In this document: positions 49,005 to 58,317 of the stretch, in pieces
Layout of the letters: every line of letters begins with the position of its first letter
Position numbering within the stretch: the stretch's first letter is position 1
Assembly: GCF_014204865.1 (NCBI RefSeq)
Contig: NZ_JACHMG010000001.1
Location: 3,436,501-3,500,500 of the forward strand
Source: Amycolatopsis jiangsuensis
GTDB lineage: Bacteria; Actinomycetota; Actinomycetes; Mycobacteriales; Pseudonocardiaceae
Reading direction: 5' to 3'
Length of the DNA stretch: 64,000 bases
The notes under the pieces: model-generated
Told to the model about the DNA's origin: nothing
Databases searched by the model: none
What the model saw: only the letters and a program-made list of their open reading frames with translations
Position numbers and translations under genes: made by a program

Positions 49005-50126
49005 GTGCCGGAATCCAGCCGCGATCTGCAGCAGCGCCTCGAAGGCGCGCTGCTGGGCGGCCCTCGCCGCTACACCCGCCTCGACGTGGCGAAGCTGGCC
49101 GGCGTGCCCGAGGAACGGTCACGCCGGCTGTGGCGGGCGCTCGGGTTCGCGACCGTCGAAGACGACGAGGTGGTGTTCACCGACGCCGACGTCGAGGCGA
49201 TGCGCACGGCCGACCAGCTCGTGCAGTCGGGGCTGGTCGAACCCGGTCTCGAGGTCGCGGTCACCCGCGCGCTCGGCCAGCACCTTTCGCGGCTGGCCGA
49301 ATGGCAGGTCCGGATGCTGTGGGAGCTGATCACCGAGAATCCGGACCTCGCGGGCAACGAGCCGCAGGTCACCCGGCTCGTGGAGGGGCTGCTGCCCGAA
49401 CTGGAGCGGGTGCAGAGTTACGTCTGGCGCCGGCACCTGGCCGCCTACGCCGGCCGCGCGTTCGCGAACGCGGAGGAGGACCTCGAGTCCCGCACGCAGG
49501 TCGTCGGCTTCGTCGACATGGTCGGCTACACCCGGCTGACCCGGCAGGTCGACGAGGAGGAGCTGAGCCGGGTGCTCGACTCGTTCGAGACGCTGGCCGC
49601 CGAGGTGATCGCCGACCACCACGGCCGGGTCGTGAAGATGATCGGCGACGAGGTGCTGTTCGTGACCGATTCTCCCGCCGACGGCGGGGAAATCGCGCTC
49701 ACCCTCGCCGAGCGCACCGGTACCGGCGAACTCCCCGCGGTCCGTGCCGGCCTCGCGTCCGGACGGGTGCTGTCGCGGTTCGGCGACGTGTACGGCTCGG
49801 TGGTGAACGTGGCCGCCCGGCTCACCTCGCTCGCCCGCCCCGGCACGGTGCTGGTCGACCGCGCACTCGCGGGCGAGCTGGAACCGCTGGCGCGCTTCGA
49901 GCTTCGCAGCCGCCGCCCGGTCGCCGTGCGCGGCTACCACCGGCTGCGCCCGTCCGCGCTGCGGCGGGGACGCGAGCGGCCGACCGGCCGGTTCGCCTCG
50001 TCGCAGGAACGCGCCGCGGAAATGCTCGGCCTGGACGAGACGACCCGGGACAACCCCGAACCCCCGGAAACCGGCGAGGACCTCACGATCGGCTCGCGCG
50101 GCAGGCGGCGCCGCCGTAATCCGTGA
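49005..50126 (+). CDS. Class III adenylate/guanylate cyclase with N-terminal regulatory domain
   Basis: A 373-residue cytoplasmic protein. Residues ~1-160 resemble the regulatory region of mycobacterial class III cyclases (GGPRRYTRLDVAKLAGVPEERSRRLWRALGF, a MerR-like helical segment with fatty-acid-linked homologues). The catalytic domain has the metal Asp171 in VGFVDMVGYTRL and Asp215 in IGDEVLFV, plus the YGSVVNVAARLTSLARPG strand carrying the Asn/Arg transition-state residues. It should make cAMP. A basic/acidic tail ends in RGRRRRRNP. It follows usp closely and is convergent with paaE. Confidence 0.87.
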   Translation: MPESSRDLQQRLEGALLGGPRRYTRLDVAKLAGVPEERSRRLWRALGFATVEDDEVVFTDADVEAMRTADQLVQSGLVEPGLEVAVTRALGQHLSRLAEWQVRMLWELITENPDLAGNEPQVTRLVEGLLPELERVQSYVWRRHLAAYAGRAFANAEEDLESRTQVVGFVDMVGYTRLTRQVDEEELSRVLDSFETLAAEVIADHHGRVVKMIGDEVLFVTDSPADGGEIALTLAERTGTGELPAVRAGLASGRVLSRFGDVYGSVVNVAARLTSLARPGTVLVDRALAGELEPLARFELRSRRPVAVRGYHRLRPSALRRGRERPTGRFASSQERAAEMLGLDETTRDNPEPPETGEDLTIGSRGRRRRRNP

Positions 50127-50133
50127 GGGAGCC

Positions 50134-51210
50134 TCAGGCGTCGTAGTCGACGGTCACCCGGTCCGAGACCGGGAAGGACTGGCAGGTCAGCACGAAACCG
50201 GCGGCCACCTCGGCTTTCTCGAGCGCGAAGTTGCGGCGCAGATCCACCTCGCCCGCCACGACCTTCGCCCGGCAGGTGCCACACACCCCGCCCTTGCAGG
50301 CGAACGGCAGGTCGGGCCGGAAGCGCTGCGCGCCGTCCAGCACCGACGATTCACGCGGCAGGCTCATCGTGGTCGAGCGGCCGTCCAGCACCAGGGTGAC
50401 TTCCGAGGACGCACCGGCCACCGCCGGGTCGACGTGCTTCACCGGCTCCGGCGGGACCTCGTCCACATAGAACAGTTCCTGGTGCACCTTGTCCTCGGGC
50501 ACGCCGAGCCCGGCGAGCAGCTCCTGCGCGCCGCTGACCATGCCGAACGGGCCGCACAGCCAGAAGTGGTCCACGTCCTCCACCGGAATCAGCGAGCCGA
50601 ACAGTGCCGCCAGCTTGTCCGTGTCGAGCCGGCCGGTGAACAGCTCGGCCTCCCGGGGTTCGCGGGAGAGCACGTGCACCAGCTCCAGCCGGGCCGGGTG
50701 GCGGTCCTTCAGATCGGCCAGCTCATCGGCGAACATCACCGTGTCGGTGCGGCGGTTGCCGTACAGCACCGTGACCGTGGCGTCCGGCGCCGCCAGCAGC
50801 GAAGCGGCGATGGACAGCACCGGCGTGATGCCCGAGCCGGCGGCGATCAGCACGTGGTGCCCGCCCGCGGTGAGATCCGGGGTGAACGATCCGGTGGGGG
50901 CGCCGACGTCGATGGTGTCGCCGGGCCGCACCTCGTTGACCAGCCAGCTCGAGAACACCCCGTCCGGGACGAGCCGCACGCCCACTCGCGGCCGCTCCCC
51001 CGCCGCGGCGCAGATCGAGTACGAGCGGCGCTCGTCGCGGCCGTCGACGACCCGGCGCAGCGTGAGTGACTGGCCGGCCGCGAAGGCGTAGGTCTCGGCC
51101 AGCTCGGCGGGCACGTCGAAGGTGACCGCCACGGCGTCGTCGCAGAGCCGCTCGACAGCGGCCACCCGCAGCGGATGGAAGCCGGTACGCCGGGAAACTG
51201 TGGCGGTCAC
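50134..51210 (-). CDS. paaE: Phenylacetyl-CoA epoxidase reductase subunit PaaE
   Basis: A 358-residue ferredoxin-reductase-type protein. An N-terminal FAD/NAD domain (RRSYSICAAAG, LIAAGSGITPVLSIAASLL, WLCGPFGMVSGAQELL) is joined to a C-terminal plant-type 2Fe-2S domain with ligands Cys305, Cys310, Cys313 and Cys343 (CKGGVCGTC). It passes electrons from NADPH to the PaaABC epoxidase. Last gene of the paaZABCDE operon; its ATG directly follows the paaD stop. Convergent with the cyclase gene seven bases away. Confidence 0.93.
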   Translation of the reverse strand: MTATVSRRTGFHPLRVAAVERLCDDAVAVTFDVPAELAETYAFAAGQSLTLRRVVDGRDERRSYSICAAAGERPRVGVRLVPDGVFSSWLVNEVRPGDTIDVGAPTGSFTPDLTAGGHHVLIAAGSGITPVLSIAASLLAAPDATVTVLYGNRRTDTVMFADELADLKDRHPARLELVHVLSREPREAELFTGRLDTDKLAALFGSLIPVEDVDHFWLCGPFGMVSGAQELLAGLGVPEDKVHQELFYVDEVPPEPVKHVDPAVAGASSEVTLVLDGRSTTMSLPRESSVLDGAQRFRPDLPFACKGGVCGTCRAKVVAGEVDLRRNFALEKAEVAAGFVLTCQSFPVSDRVTVDYDA

Positions 51211-51723
51211 TCAGATCTCCTTGACGTGTTCGAACGGCTCGAGACAGCTTCGGCAGCGCCGCAACGCCTTGCACGCCGTGGCGCTGAACCGGGACTGTTC
51301 CTCGGTGTCGGGCGAACCGCAGTGCGGGCAGGCCACCCGGCGCACGGACGGGCCGAGGGTCAACGGGATCGGCCCCTCCGCCCGGCGCGGCGCGGCACCC
51401 GGCGGCGCGATCCCGGCCTCGGCCAGCTTCCGCCGGCCGTGCTCGCTGATCCAGTCCGACGTCCACGCCGGCTCCAGCACGGTACGGATGTCGATCTCGG
51501 TGTAGCCCGCGCCACGCAGCGCGTGCTCCAGGTCGTCCCGCATGGTGTCCATGGCCGGGCAACCGGTGTACGTCGGCGTGATCGCCACCGTGACGCGGCC
51601 GTCCTTTTCGGACACTTCACGCAGCACGCCGAGGTCGGCCAGGGTCAGCATCGGCAGCTCGGGATCGGTCACGGTGGCGGCCACCTTGGCGGCCGTGGCA
51701 GGAAACGCTTCGGTGGTCACCAT
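51211..51723 (-). CDS. paaD: Phenylacetate degradation protein PaaD (Fe-S assembly type)
   Basis: A 170-residue DUF59/MIP18-type protein: VTDPELPMLTLADLGVLREV and the hallmark TYTGCPAMDTMRDDL, then a C-terminal zinc-ribbon or metal-binding tail (CPHCGSPDTEEQSRFSATACKALRRCRSC). PaaD is needed to mature or assemble the epoxidase complex rather than for catalysis. ATG 51723 overlaps the paaC stop by seven bases; a GTG one codon later would give a four-base overlap. The gene lies between paaC and paaE as in other actinobacteria. Confidence 0.9.
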   Translation of the reverse strand: MVTTEAFPATAAKVAATVTDPELPMLTLADLGVLREVSEKDGRVTVAITPTYTGCPAMDTMRDDLEHALRGAGYTEIDIRTVLEPAWTSDWISEHGRRKLAEAGIAPPGAAPRRAEGPIPLTLGPSVRRVACPHCGSPDTEEQSRFSATACKALRRCRSCLEPFEHVKEI

Positions 51724-52574
51724 TTCGCCCCCGGCATCGCACGTGCCACGCTCTGCAGCTCGGCGAGCAGGAAGCCCATCCGCTCGGTGTGCACGCCGTC
51801 GCGGCCGGTCCGCCCGGACACGCCGGCGATCGGCCCGCGCTCCGGACGGTCCACAGTGGCCACCGCAAACGCCTGATCCAGCACTGCATCGAACTCCGGA
51901 CGCAGCGTCGCGGCGTCCACCAGCTCGTCCGGATGCATGGCGAACAGCTCGTCCACGTACGGCCAGACCTCGTCCAGGCCCTCCTGCATGCGCTCGCGGG
52001 ACAACGGCGTGCCGTCGCCGAGCCGGACCAGCCACTGCGCCGCGTAGTCGCGGTGGTAGGTCAGCTCCTTGACCCCTTTCACCGCGATCGACGAGAGCAC
52101 CGGGTCCACACTGGACTCGAGCCGCTGGAACAAGGCCAGCCGCCAGGTGGCGAACACGAACAGCCGCGCTATCAGGTGCCCGAAGTGGCCGCCGCCCAGC
52201 TCGGCCAGGCGCACGTTGCGGAACTCCTGCTCACCGCGCAGGAACGCCAGCTCGTCCTCGGTCCGGCCGGAGCCGTCCGCCTTGCCTGCGCGGGCGAGCA
52301 GCAGCCGGGCCTGCCCGAGCAGGTCGAGGCCGACGTTCGCGATCGCGACCTCGTCCTCCAGCTCCGGCGCGTGGGTGACCCACTCCTGCAGCCGGTGCGA
52401 GAAGATCAGCGCGTCGTCCCCCAGCATCAGGCAGTAGGCAGCCAGCCGTGCACCGTCCACTCCGGACGGTACGGACGTGTCCACTCCGGACAGCGGGTCC
52501 TCGAACCCGCTGCCGAACGCCCAGCGCGCGTCGTTGTCCTCGGTGATGGCTTCGTAGACGTTATCGAAAGACAC
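51717..52574 (-). CDS. paaC: Phenylacetyl-CoA epoxidase subunit PaaC
   Basis: A 285-residue ferritin-like protein: LMLGDDALIFSHRLQEWVTHAPELEDEVAIANVGLDLLGQARLLL, then KGVKELTYHRDYAAQWLVRLGDG. PaaC is the structural partner of the catalytic PaaA in the multicomponent monooxygenase that epoxidises the phenylacetyl-CoA ring. GTG 52574 is the start, 13 bases after the paaB stop with AAAGGG in range. It is co-transcribed with paaZ, paaA and paaB. Confidence 0.92.
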   Translation of the reverse strand: MSFDNVYEAITEDNDARWAFGSGFEDPLSGVDTSVPSGVDGARLAAYCLMLGDDALIFSHRLQEWVTHAPELEDEVAIANVGLDLLGQARLLLARAGKADGSGRTEDELAFLRGEQEFRNVRLAELGGGHFGHLIARLFVFATWRLALFQRLESSVDPVLSSIAVKGVKELTYHRDYAAQWLVRLGDGTPLSRERMQEGLDEVWPYVDELFAMHPDELVDAATLRPEFDAVLDQAFAVATVDRPERGPIAGVSGRTGRDGVHTERMGFLLAELQSVARAMPGAKW

Positions 52575-52587
52575 AGCACGACACCCT

Positions 52588-52872
52588 TTACATGTGCGGA
52601 ACGTTGTCGGGAATGTCGTAGAACGTCGGGTGCCGGTAGACCTTGTCCCCGCTGGGCGCGAAGAACGGATCCTTCTCGTCCGGCGACGACGCGGTGATGT
52701 CCTCCGCCTTGACCACCCAGATGGACACGCCCTCGTTGCGCCGGGTGTAGAGATCTCGCGCGTGGTGCAGGGCCATCTCGTGGTCGGCGGCGTGCAGCGA
52801 GCCGACGTGCACGTGGTTCAGCCCGCGCTTGCCGCGCACGAACACCTCGTACAGCGGCCAGTCGTGCTTCAT
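52588..52872 (-). CDS. paaB: Phenylacetyl-CoA epoxidase subunit PaaB
   Basis: A 94-residue protein: [55 protein letters not shown], the full-length PaaB signature. It bridges PaaAC heterodimers in the epoxidase. Its ATG overlaps the paaA stop by four bases (ATGA), so translation is coupled. Confidence 0.95.
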   Translation of the reverse strand: MKHDWPLYEVFVRGKRGLNHVHVGSLHAADHEMALHHARDLYTRRNEGVSIWVVKAEDITASSPDEKDPFFAPSGDKVYRHPTFYDIPDNVPHM

Positions 52873-53810
52873 GCCGAAACCTCTTTCTTCGCCGCGTGAG
52901 CCACGGCAGCCTCACGCACCCACGCGCCGTCCTCGTGCGCGCGGCGCCGGTGCGCGACCCGCTGCGCGTTGCACGGGCCGTTGCCCTTCAACACGTTCTT
53001 GAACTCGTCCCAGTCGACTGCGCCGAAGTCGTAGTGCTCGCGTTCGGCGTTCCAGCGCAGGTCCGGGTCCGGGAACCGCACGCCGAGCGCCTCGGCCTGC
53101 GGCACGGACATGTCGACAAAGCGCTGCCGCAGTTCGTCGTTGGTGTGCCGCTTGACCTTCCAGGCCATCGACTGCGCGGTGTTGGGCGAATCGGCGTCCG
53201 GCGGGCCGAACATCATCAGCGACGGCCACCACCAGCGCTCCACCGCCTCCTGCACCATCTGCCGCTGCTGCTCGGTGCCCTTCATCATGGTCATCAGCAG
53301 CTCGTAGCCCTGGCGCTGGTGGAAGGACTCCTCCTTGCAGATCCGGATCATCGCCCGCGCATACGGCCCGTAGGACGACCGGCACAGCGGCACCTGGTTG
53401 CAGATCGCCGCGCCGTCCACGAGCCAGCCGATCACGCCGACGTCGGCGAAAGTCAGCGTCGGGTAGTTGAAGATCGACGAGTATTTCTGCCCGCCGGTGA
53501 TCAGCTTCCCGGTCAGCTCGGCGCGGTCGGTGCCCAGGGTTTCCGCGGCCGAGTACAGGTACAGCCCGTGCCCGGCCTCGTCCTGCACCTTCGCGAGCAG
53601 GATCGCCTTGCGCCGCAACGAGGGGGCGCGGGTGATCCAATTGCCCTCGGGCTGCATGCCGATGATCTCCGAATGCGCGTGCTGCGCGATCTGCCGGATC
53701 ATGGTCTTGCGATAGCCCTCGGGCACCCAGTCCCGCGGCTCGATGCGCTGGTCGCGTTCGATGGTGTGCTCGAAGTGCGCTTCCAGTTCGGGCTCTGCCA
53801 CAGCGGTCAC
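52869..53810 (-). CDS. paaA: Phenylacetyl-CoA epoxidase catalytic subunit PaaA
   Basis: A 313-residue di-iron oxygenase subunit. Ligand regions are visible as [32 protein letters not shown] and [16 protein letters not shown], which carry the conserved Glu and ExxH residues. It inserts one oxygen of O2 into the aromatic ring of phenylacetyl-CoA to give the 1,2-epoxide. It overlaps paaZ by four bases and paaB by four bases. Length and order match functional paa operons. Confidence 0.94.
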   Translation of the reverse strand: MTAVAEPELEAHFEHTIERDQRIEPRDWVPEGYRKTMIRQIAQHAHSEIIGMQPEGNWITRAPSLRRKAILLAKVQDEAGHGLYLYSAAETLGTDRAELTGKLITGGQKYSSIFNYPTLTFADVGVIGWLVDGAAICNQVPLCRSSYGPYARAMIRICKEESFHQRQGYELLMTMMKGTEQQRQMVQEAVERWWWPSLMMFGPPDADSPNTAQSMAWKVKRHTNDELRQRFVDMSVPQAEALGVRFPDPDLRWNAEREHYDFGAVDWDEFKNVLKGNGPCNAQRVAHRRRAHEDGAWVREAAVAHAAKKEVSA

Positions 53811-55837
53811 GGCTGCTCCTTCGAGACGAGGGTGAGCACGTCGTACTTGGCCACCGAGTCACCGTCGGCGTTCGTCACGTCGGCGTCCCAGCGGACCTCG
53901 CCGTAGTCCTGGTCGATCCGCGGGGTGATCTGCTTGGCCGTGAGCGTGACGGTCAGCGAGTCGCCGACCTTCACCGGCGTCAGGAACCGCAGGTTCTCCA
54001 GCCCGTAGTTGGCCAGCACCGGTCCCGGTTCGGGCGAGACGAACAGCCCCGCGGCGAACGACACGACCAGGTAGCCGTGTGCCACGATCCCGCCGAACAG
54101 CGGGTTCGCCGCCGCAGCCTCGGGATCGGTGTGCGCGTAGAAGGTGTCGCCGGTGAACTCGGCGAAGTGGTCCACATCGGACTGCGACACGGTGCGGGGC
54201 CCCGCCGTGACGCTGTCGCCGATCTTCAGCTCCGCGAGCGACTTGCGGAACGGATGCACGTCGTCCTCGGTCCGCGGCGCGCCGGCGACCCAGCGGCCGG
54301 TCACCGCGCTCAGCACCGTGGGGCTGCCCTGCACGGCGGTGCGTTGCAGGTGGTGCAGCACCCCGCGGATGCCGCCCATCTCCTCACCGCCGCCGGCGCG
54401 TCCCGGACCACCGTGCACCAGCTGCGGCATCGGCGAACCGTGCCCGGTGGACTCCTTCGCGTCTTCGGAATCCAGCACGAGCAGCCGGCCGTGGTAGGGC
54501 GCGGCGCCGAGCACGACCTGCCGCGCGAACTCCGGGTCCCCGGTCACGATCGATCCGGCCAGGCTCCCGCCACCCCGTGCGGCCAGCTCGACCACCTGCT
54601 CGACCGAGGTGTAGGGCAGCAGCGTCGACACCGGACCGAACGCCTCGACCTCGTGCGGTTCGGCCCGCTCCGGATCGGCCTTGAGCAGCACCGGCGACAG
54701 GAACGCGCCGGTCGCCTCGTCCCCGTCCACCACGTCGACGTGCTCCGGATCGCCGAACACGACACTACCCGCGTCGAGCAGCGCCTTCAGCGAACGGCGG
54801 ACCTCCTCACGCTGCTCCAGGCTGGCCAGCGCCCCCATCCGGACACCTTCGGACGACGGGTTGCCCACGGTCACCTTCGCCAGCCGCGCACTCGCCGCGG
54901 CGGCGACGTCGTCCAGCATCTCGGCCGGCACGAACGCGCGGCGGATGGCCGTGCACTTCTGGCCCGCCTTGACCGTCATCTCGGTGACGAGCTGCTTGAC
55001 GAACAGGTCGAACTCCGGTGTGCTCGGCCGCGCGTCCGGCGCGAGAATCGAGCAGTTCAGCGAATCGGCTTCGGCGTTGAACCGGACCGCGTTGCGCACG
55101 ACCGCCGGATGTGCCCGCAGCTTCTGCGCGGTGGACGCGGAACCGGTGAACGACACCAGATCCTGCGCGGTGACGTGGTCGAGCAGGTCACCGGCACTGC
55201 CCGCGACGAACTGCAGCGAGCCCTCCGGCAGGATGCCGGACTCGACGATCAGCTCGACCAGCCGCGCGGTGAGGTAGGCGGTCTGGCTGGCCGGCTTGAC
55301 CAGGCTGGGCACGCCGGCGAGGAACGCGGGCGCGAACTTCTCCAGCGGACCCCACACCGGGAAGTTGAAGGCGTTGATCTGCACCGCGACCCCACGCAGC
55401 GGTGTGGCGATGTGCTGGGCGACGAATGTGCCGCCCTTGCTCAGCGGCTCCACCGCACCCTCGACGTACACGGTGTCGTTCGGCAGCTCTCGCTTGCCCT
55501 TCGAGGCGTAGCTGAACAGGACTCCGATGCCGCCGTCGATGTCGAACTTGGAATCACCCAGCGTGGCACCGGTCCTCGCGGACAGCGCGTACAGCTCGTC
55601 ACGGTGCTCACGCAGGTGCGAGGCGAGCGACTTCAGCAGCGCGGCACGCTGGTGGAACGTCAGCTCACGAAGCGCAGGACCACCGACGCGGCGGCCATAT
55701 TCCAGCGCGCGGGCGAAGTCCACCCCCTTCGAGGAGATGCGCGCGACCTCCTCGCCGGTCGCCGCGTCGTGCAACGGGGCGCCCTCGTCCGGCGCCGTGT
55801 GCCATCCCCCCGAGACGTAGCTGCGGAGCAAACCCAT
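53807..55837 (-). CDS. paaZ: Bifunctional oxepin-CoA hydrolase/aldehyde dehydrogenase PaaZ
   Basis: A 676-residue two-domain enzyme. Residues ~1-520 are an aldehyde dehydrogenase with Glu256 (NAEADS) and the nucleophile Cys295 ([11 protein letters not shown]). Residues ~530-676 are a MaoC-like hydratase with the Asp564/His569 pair in [11 protein letters not shown]. It opens the oxepin-CoA ring and oxidises the resulting aldehyde. It is the first gene of the minus-strand operon; ATG 55837 is followed upstream by two TTAC-N14-GTAA operators. paaG, paaF, paaH and paaJ, needed to finish the pathway, are not in the window. Confidence 0.94.
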   Translation of the reverse strand: MGLLRSYVSGGWHTAPDEGAPLHDAATGEEVARISSKGVDFARALEYGRRVGGPALRELTFHQRAALLKSLASHLREHRDELYALSARTGATLGDSKFDIDGGIGVLFSYASKGKRELPNDTVYVEGAVEPLSKGGTFVAQHIATPLRGVAVQINAFNFPVWGPLEKFAPAFLAGVPSLVKPASQTAYLTARLVELIVESGILPEGSLQFVAGSAGDLLDHVTAQDLVSFTGSASTAQKLRAHPAVVRNAVRFNAEADSLNCSILAPDARPSTPEFDLFVKQLVTEMTVKAGQKCTAIRRAFVPAEMLDDVAAAASARLAKVTVGNPSSEGVRMGALASLEQREEVRRSLKALLDAGSVVFGDPEHVDVVDGDEATGAFLSPVLLKADPERAEPHEVEAFGPVSTLLPYTSVEQVVELAARGGGSLAGSIVTGDPEFARQVVLGAAPYHGRLLVLDSEDAKESTGHGSPMPQLVHGGPGRAGGGEEMGGIRGVLHHLQRTAVQGSPTVLSAVTGRWVAGAPRTEDDVHPFRKSLAELKIGDSVTAGPRTVSQSDVDHFAEFTGDTFYAHTDPEAAAANPLFGGIVAHGYLVVSFAAGLFVSPEPGPVLANYGLENLRFLTPVKVGDSLTVTLTAKQITPRIDQDYGEVRWDADVTNADGDSVAKYDVLTLVSKEQP

Positions 55838-55855
55838 GCCGACCCTCTCGCCGAA

Positions 55856-55877
55856 TTACCAACCGGACGTTCAGTAA
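55856..55877. promoter_or_regulatory. PaaR operator candidate, paaZ side
   Basis: A 22 bp site with TTAC and GTAA ends around 14 bases (CAACCGGACGTTCA). It is flanked by GAA/TTC, so the outer arms GAATTAC and GTAATTC are a perfect 7 bp inverted repeat. It lies 19 bases upstream of paaZ. The same TTAC-N14-GTAA layout recurs at 55968-55989. Confidence 0.65.
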
Positions 55878-55967
55878 TTCGCATGGTAGCCGGTTGCGCG
55901 CCCGATCGGAAGCCCAGGGAAGCTTGACAGCGCGGGGTAACCCGCTTTTACTGAGCGCATCCGCGAA

Positions 55968-55989
55968 TTACCGGCCATTCGGTCAGTAA
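55968..55989. promoter_or_regulatory. PaaR operator candidate, paaI side
   Basis: A 22 bp imperfect palindrome TTAC-CGGCCATTCGGTCA-GTAA, matching its own complement at most positions and similar to the paaZ-side site. It ends 32 bases before the paaI start. A TetR-type PaaR encoded in the adjacent operon is the probable binder, relieved by phenylacetyl-CoA in studied systems. Confidence 0.65.
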
Positions 55990-56021
55990 GTTACGCACCG
56001 CGCAGGAGGGTCGCCGCCGCT

Positions 56022-56441
56022 GTGACACGCAACGCCGCACACACCATGTTCGAGGTCGACGAGGCCTCCCGCGCGCTCGGCATCGAACTCGCCGAAGCGG
56101 GCGACGGCCGGGCCGTGGTCACCATGACGATCACCGAATCGATGGTCAACGGCCATGCGATCGCGCACGGCGGGTACCTGTTCTTGCTCGCCGACACCGC
56201 GTTCGCCTGCGCGTGCAACTCCCACGGACCGGTGACAGTCGCCTCCGGCGCGGAAATCTCGTTCGTCGCGGCCGGACGGCTGGGCGACCGCCTCGTCGCC
56301 ACCGCCGCCGAGCGCACCCGCTACGGCCGCAACGGCATCTACGACGTCACCGTGCACCGGGAAACCCCCGACGGTCCCGAGGTCGTCGCCGAGTTCCGCG
56401 GCCGCAGCCGCGTCATCGAGAAGACCCGGGAAAACGCATGA
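56022..56441 (+). CDS. paaI: Hydroxyphenylacetyl-CoA thioesterase PaaI
   Basis: A 139-residue hot-dog-fold thioesterase: MTITESMVNGHAIAHGGYLFLLADTAFACACNSHG carries the HGG helix motif and the active-site Asp, and ASGAEISFVAAGRLGDRLVATA follows. It rescues CoA from dead-end phenylacetyl-CoA derivatives. GTG 56022 lies behind AGGAGG. Its stop overlaps the paaK ATG by four bases. The gene heads the plus-strand operon opposite paaZ. Confidence 0.92.
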   Translation: MTRNAAHTMFEVDEASRALGIELAEAGDGRAVVTMTITESMVNGHAIAHGGYLFLLADTAFACACNSHGPVTVASGAEISFVAAGRLGDRLVATAAERTRYGRNGIYDVTVHRETPDGPEVVAEFRGRSRVIEKTRENA

Positions 56442-57721
56442 GAGACAGCGCCGAGAAACTGAGCGCGGACGAGCTCGCGGCCCTCCAGCTGGAGCGGCTG
56501 CAGTGGACCCTGCGGCACGCGTACGACAACGTGCCCTTCTACCGCACGAAGTTCGACGACGCCGGGGTGCACCCGAGCGACTGCACCGAGCTGACCGACC
56601 TCGCGAAGTTCCCCTACACCACCAAAGCCGACCTGCGGGACAACTACCCGTTCGGCATGTTCGCCGTGCCGCAGCAGGACGTCCGGCGGCTGCACGCCTC
56701 CAGCGGCACCACCGGGAAGCCGACCGTGGTCGGCTACACCGAGAGCGATCTGGACGTGTGGGCCACCGTGATGGCCCGGTCGATCCGCGCCGCGGGTGGG
56801 CGGCCCGGGCACAAGGTGCACGTGGCCTACGGCTACGGCCTGTTCACCGGCGGCCTCGGCGCGCACTACGGCGCGGAGAAGCTGGGCTGCACGGTGATTC
56901 CGGCCTCGGGTGGGATGACCGCGCGGCAGGTGCAGCTGATCACCGACTTCCGGCCGGAGATCATCATGGTCACCCCGTCGTACATGCTGACACTGCTGGA
57001 CGAGTTCGAGCACCAGGGCGTGGATCCGCGGGCGACCTCGCTGAAGGTCGGCATCTTCGGCGCGGAGCCGTGGACCGAGCAGATGCGCGCGGAGATCGAG
57101 GAGCGGTTCGCCCTCGACGCGGTGGACATCTACGGGCTGTCCGAGGTGATGGGGCCGGGGGTGGCGCAGGAGTGCGCGGAAACCAAGGACGGATTGCACA
57201 TCTGGGAGGATCACTTCTTCCCGGAGGTGATCGACCCGTTCACCGAGGAGGTCCTGCCCTCCGGCGCCCAGGGCGAGCTGCTGTTCACGTCGCTGACCAA
57301 GCAGGCGCTGCCGGTCATCCGCTACCGCACGCGGGATCTGACCCGGCTGCTGCCGGGCACCGCGCGCCCGGCTTTCCGGCGGATGGAGAAGGTGACCGGA
57401 CGCAGCGACGACCTGATCATCCTGCGCGGGGTGAACGTGTTCCCCACGCAGATCGAGGAGATCGTGCTGCGCACCGCCGCGCTCAGCCCGCACTTCCAGC
57501 TCGTGCGCTCCACCCGTGGCCGGCTGGATCACCTGACCGTACGGGTCGAGGCCGCCCGCGACGCGTCCGGCGCGGACCGGGACACCGCGGCGGCGGCACT
57601 CATCGCGGGCGTCAAGGACGGGGTCGGGGTCAGCGTGACGGTCGAGGTCGTCGATCCGGACACGCTGGAGCGATCGCTGGGCAAGATGCGCCGGGTGCTC
57701 GACGAACGGGCCCGCGGATGA
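56438..57721 (+). CDS. paaK: Phenylacetate-CoA ligase PaaK
   Basis: A 427-residue AMP-forming ligase: LHASSGTTGKPTVVGYT is the P-loop-like motif, YGLSEVMGPGVAQEC is the A5 region, and GRSDDLIILRGVNVFPTQIEE is the hinge with Asp. It activates phenylacetate to phenylacetyl-CoA, the first committed step. It is translationally coupled to paaI and paaR by ATGA overlaps. The length is normal for PaaK. Confidence 0.95.
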   Translation: MRDSAEKLSADELAALQLERLQWTLRHAYDNVPFYRTKFDDAGVHPSDCTELTDLAKFPYTTKADLRDNYPFGMFAVPQQDVRRLHASSGTTGKPTVVGYTESDLDVWATVMARSIRAAGGRPGHKVHVAYGYGLFTGGLGAHYGAEKLGCTVIPASGGMTARQVQLITDFRPEIIMVTPSYMLTLLDEFEHQGVDPRATSLKVGIFGAEPWTEQMRAEIEERFALDAVDIYGLSEVMGPGVAQECAETKDGLHIWEDHFFPEVIDPFTEEVLPSGAQGELLFTSLTKQALPVIRYRTRDLTRLLPGTARPAFRRMEKVTGRSDDLIILRGVNVFPTQIEEIVLRTAALSPHFQLVRSTRGRLDHLTVRVEAARDASGADRDTAAAALIAGVKDGVGVSVTVEVVDPDTLERSLGKMRRVLDERARG

Positions 57722-58311
57722 GCACCGGCCCGGCCCGGCGCGGGCGGCCCGGCTACGACCTCGAATCGCTGTTGCAGGTGGCGGCGAAGCTGTTCAACGA
57801 GCGTGGGTACGACGGGACCAGCATGGAGGACCTGTCCCGCAAGCTGGGCATCACGAAATCCGCCATCTACCACCACGTGCCGGGCAAGGAGGAGCTCCTG
57901 CGGCTGGCGGTGGACCGGGCACTGGACGGGCTGTTCGCGGTCGCGGACGAGACCGCCGAGCTGGCCGGGCCCGCGATCGAGCGGCTGGAGCACCTCGTAC
58001 GCGGCAGCGTGCTGGTGCTCGCCGACCGGCTGCCGTTCGTGACGCTGCTGCTGCGTGTGCGCGGCAACACGAAGGTCGAGCGTGCCGCGCTGGCCCGCCG
58101 CCGCGAGTTCGACCACCTCGTGACCGACCTGGTGAAACAGGCGGAAGCCGAGGGCGACGTCCGGCCGGACCTCGACCCCGCCGTCGCGGCCCGGCTGCTG
58201 TTCGGCACGGTCAACTCGCTCATCGAGTGGTACCGGCCCCGCCGTGACTCCCCGGCCACCGACCTGGCGGACGCGGTCTGCAAGATGGCTTTCGAGGGGC
58301 TGCGCGCTTGA
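57718..58311 (+). CDS. paaR: TetR-family regulator PaaR
   Basis: A 197-residue TetR protein. The HTH is VAAKLFNERGYDGTSMEDLSRKLGITKSAIYHHVPGKEELLRLAVDRAL. The C-terminal ligand domain (WYRPRRDSPATDLADAVCKMAFEGL) is of the PaaR/FadR-like acyl-CoA-binding type. It is the last gene of paaIKR, overlapping paaK by four bases. Two TTAC-N14-GTAA sites lie in the paaZ-paaI intergenic region. Repression with release by phenylacetyl-CoA is the known mode for actinobacterial and Thermus PaaR proteins. Confidence 0.85.
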   Translation: MSTGPARRGRPGYDLESLLQVAAKLFNERGYDGTSMEDLSRKLGITKSAIYHHVPGKEELLRLAVDRALDGLFAVADETAELAGPAIERLEHLVRGSVLVLADRLPFVTLLLRVRGNTKVERAALARRREFDHLVTDLVKQAEAEGDVRPDLDPAVAARLLFGTVNSLIEWYRPRRDSPATDLADAVCKMAFEGLRA

Positions 58312-58317
58312 CGCCGC

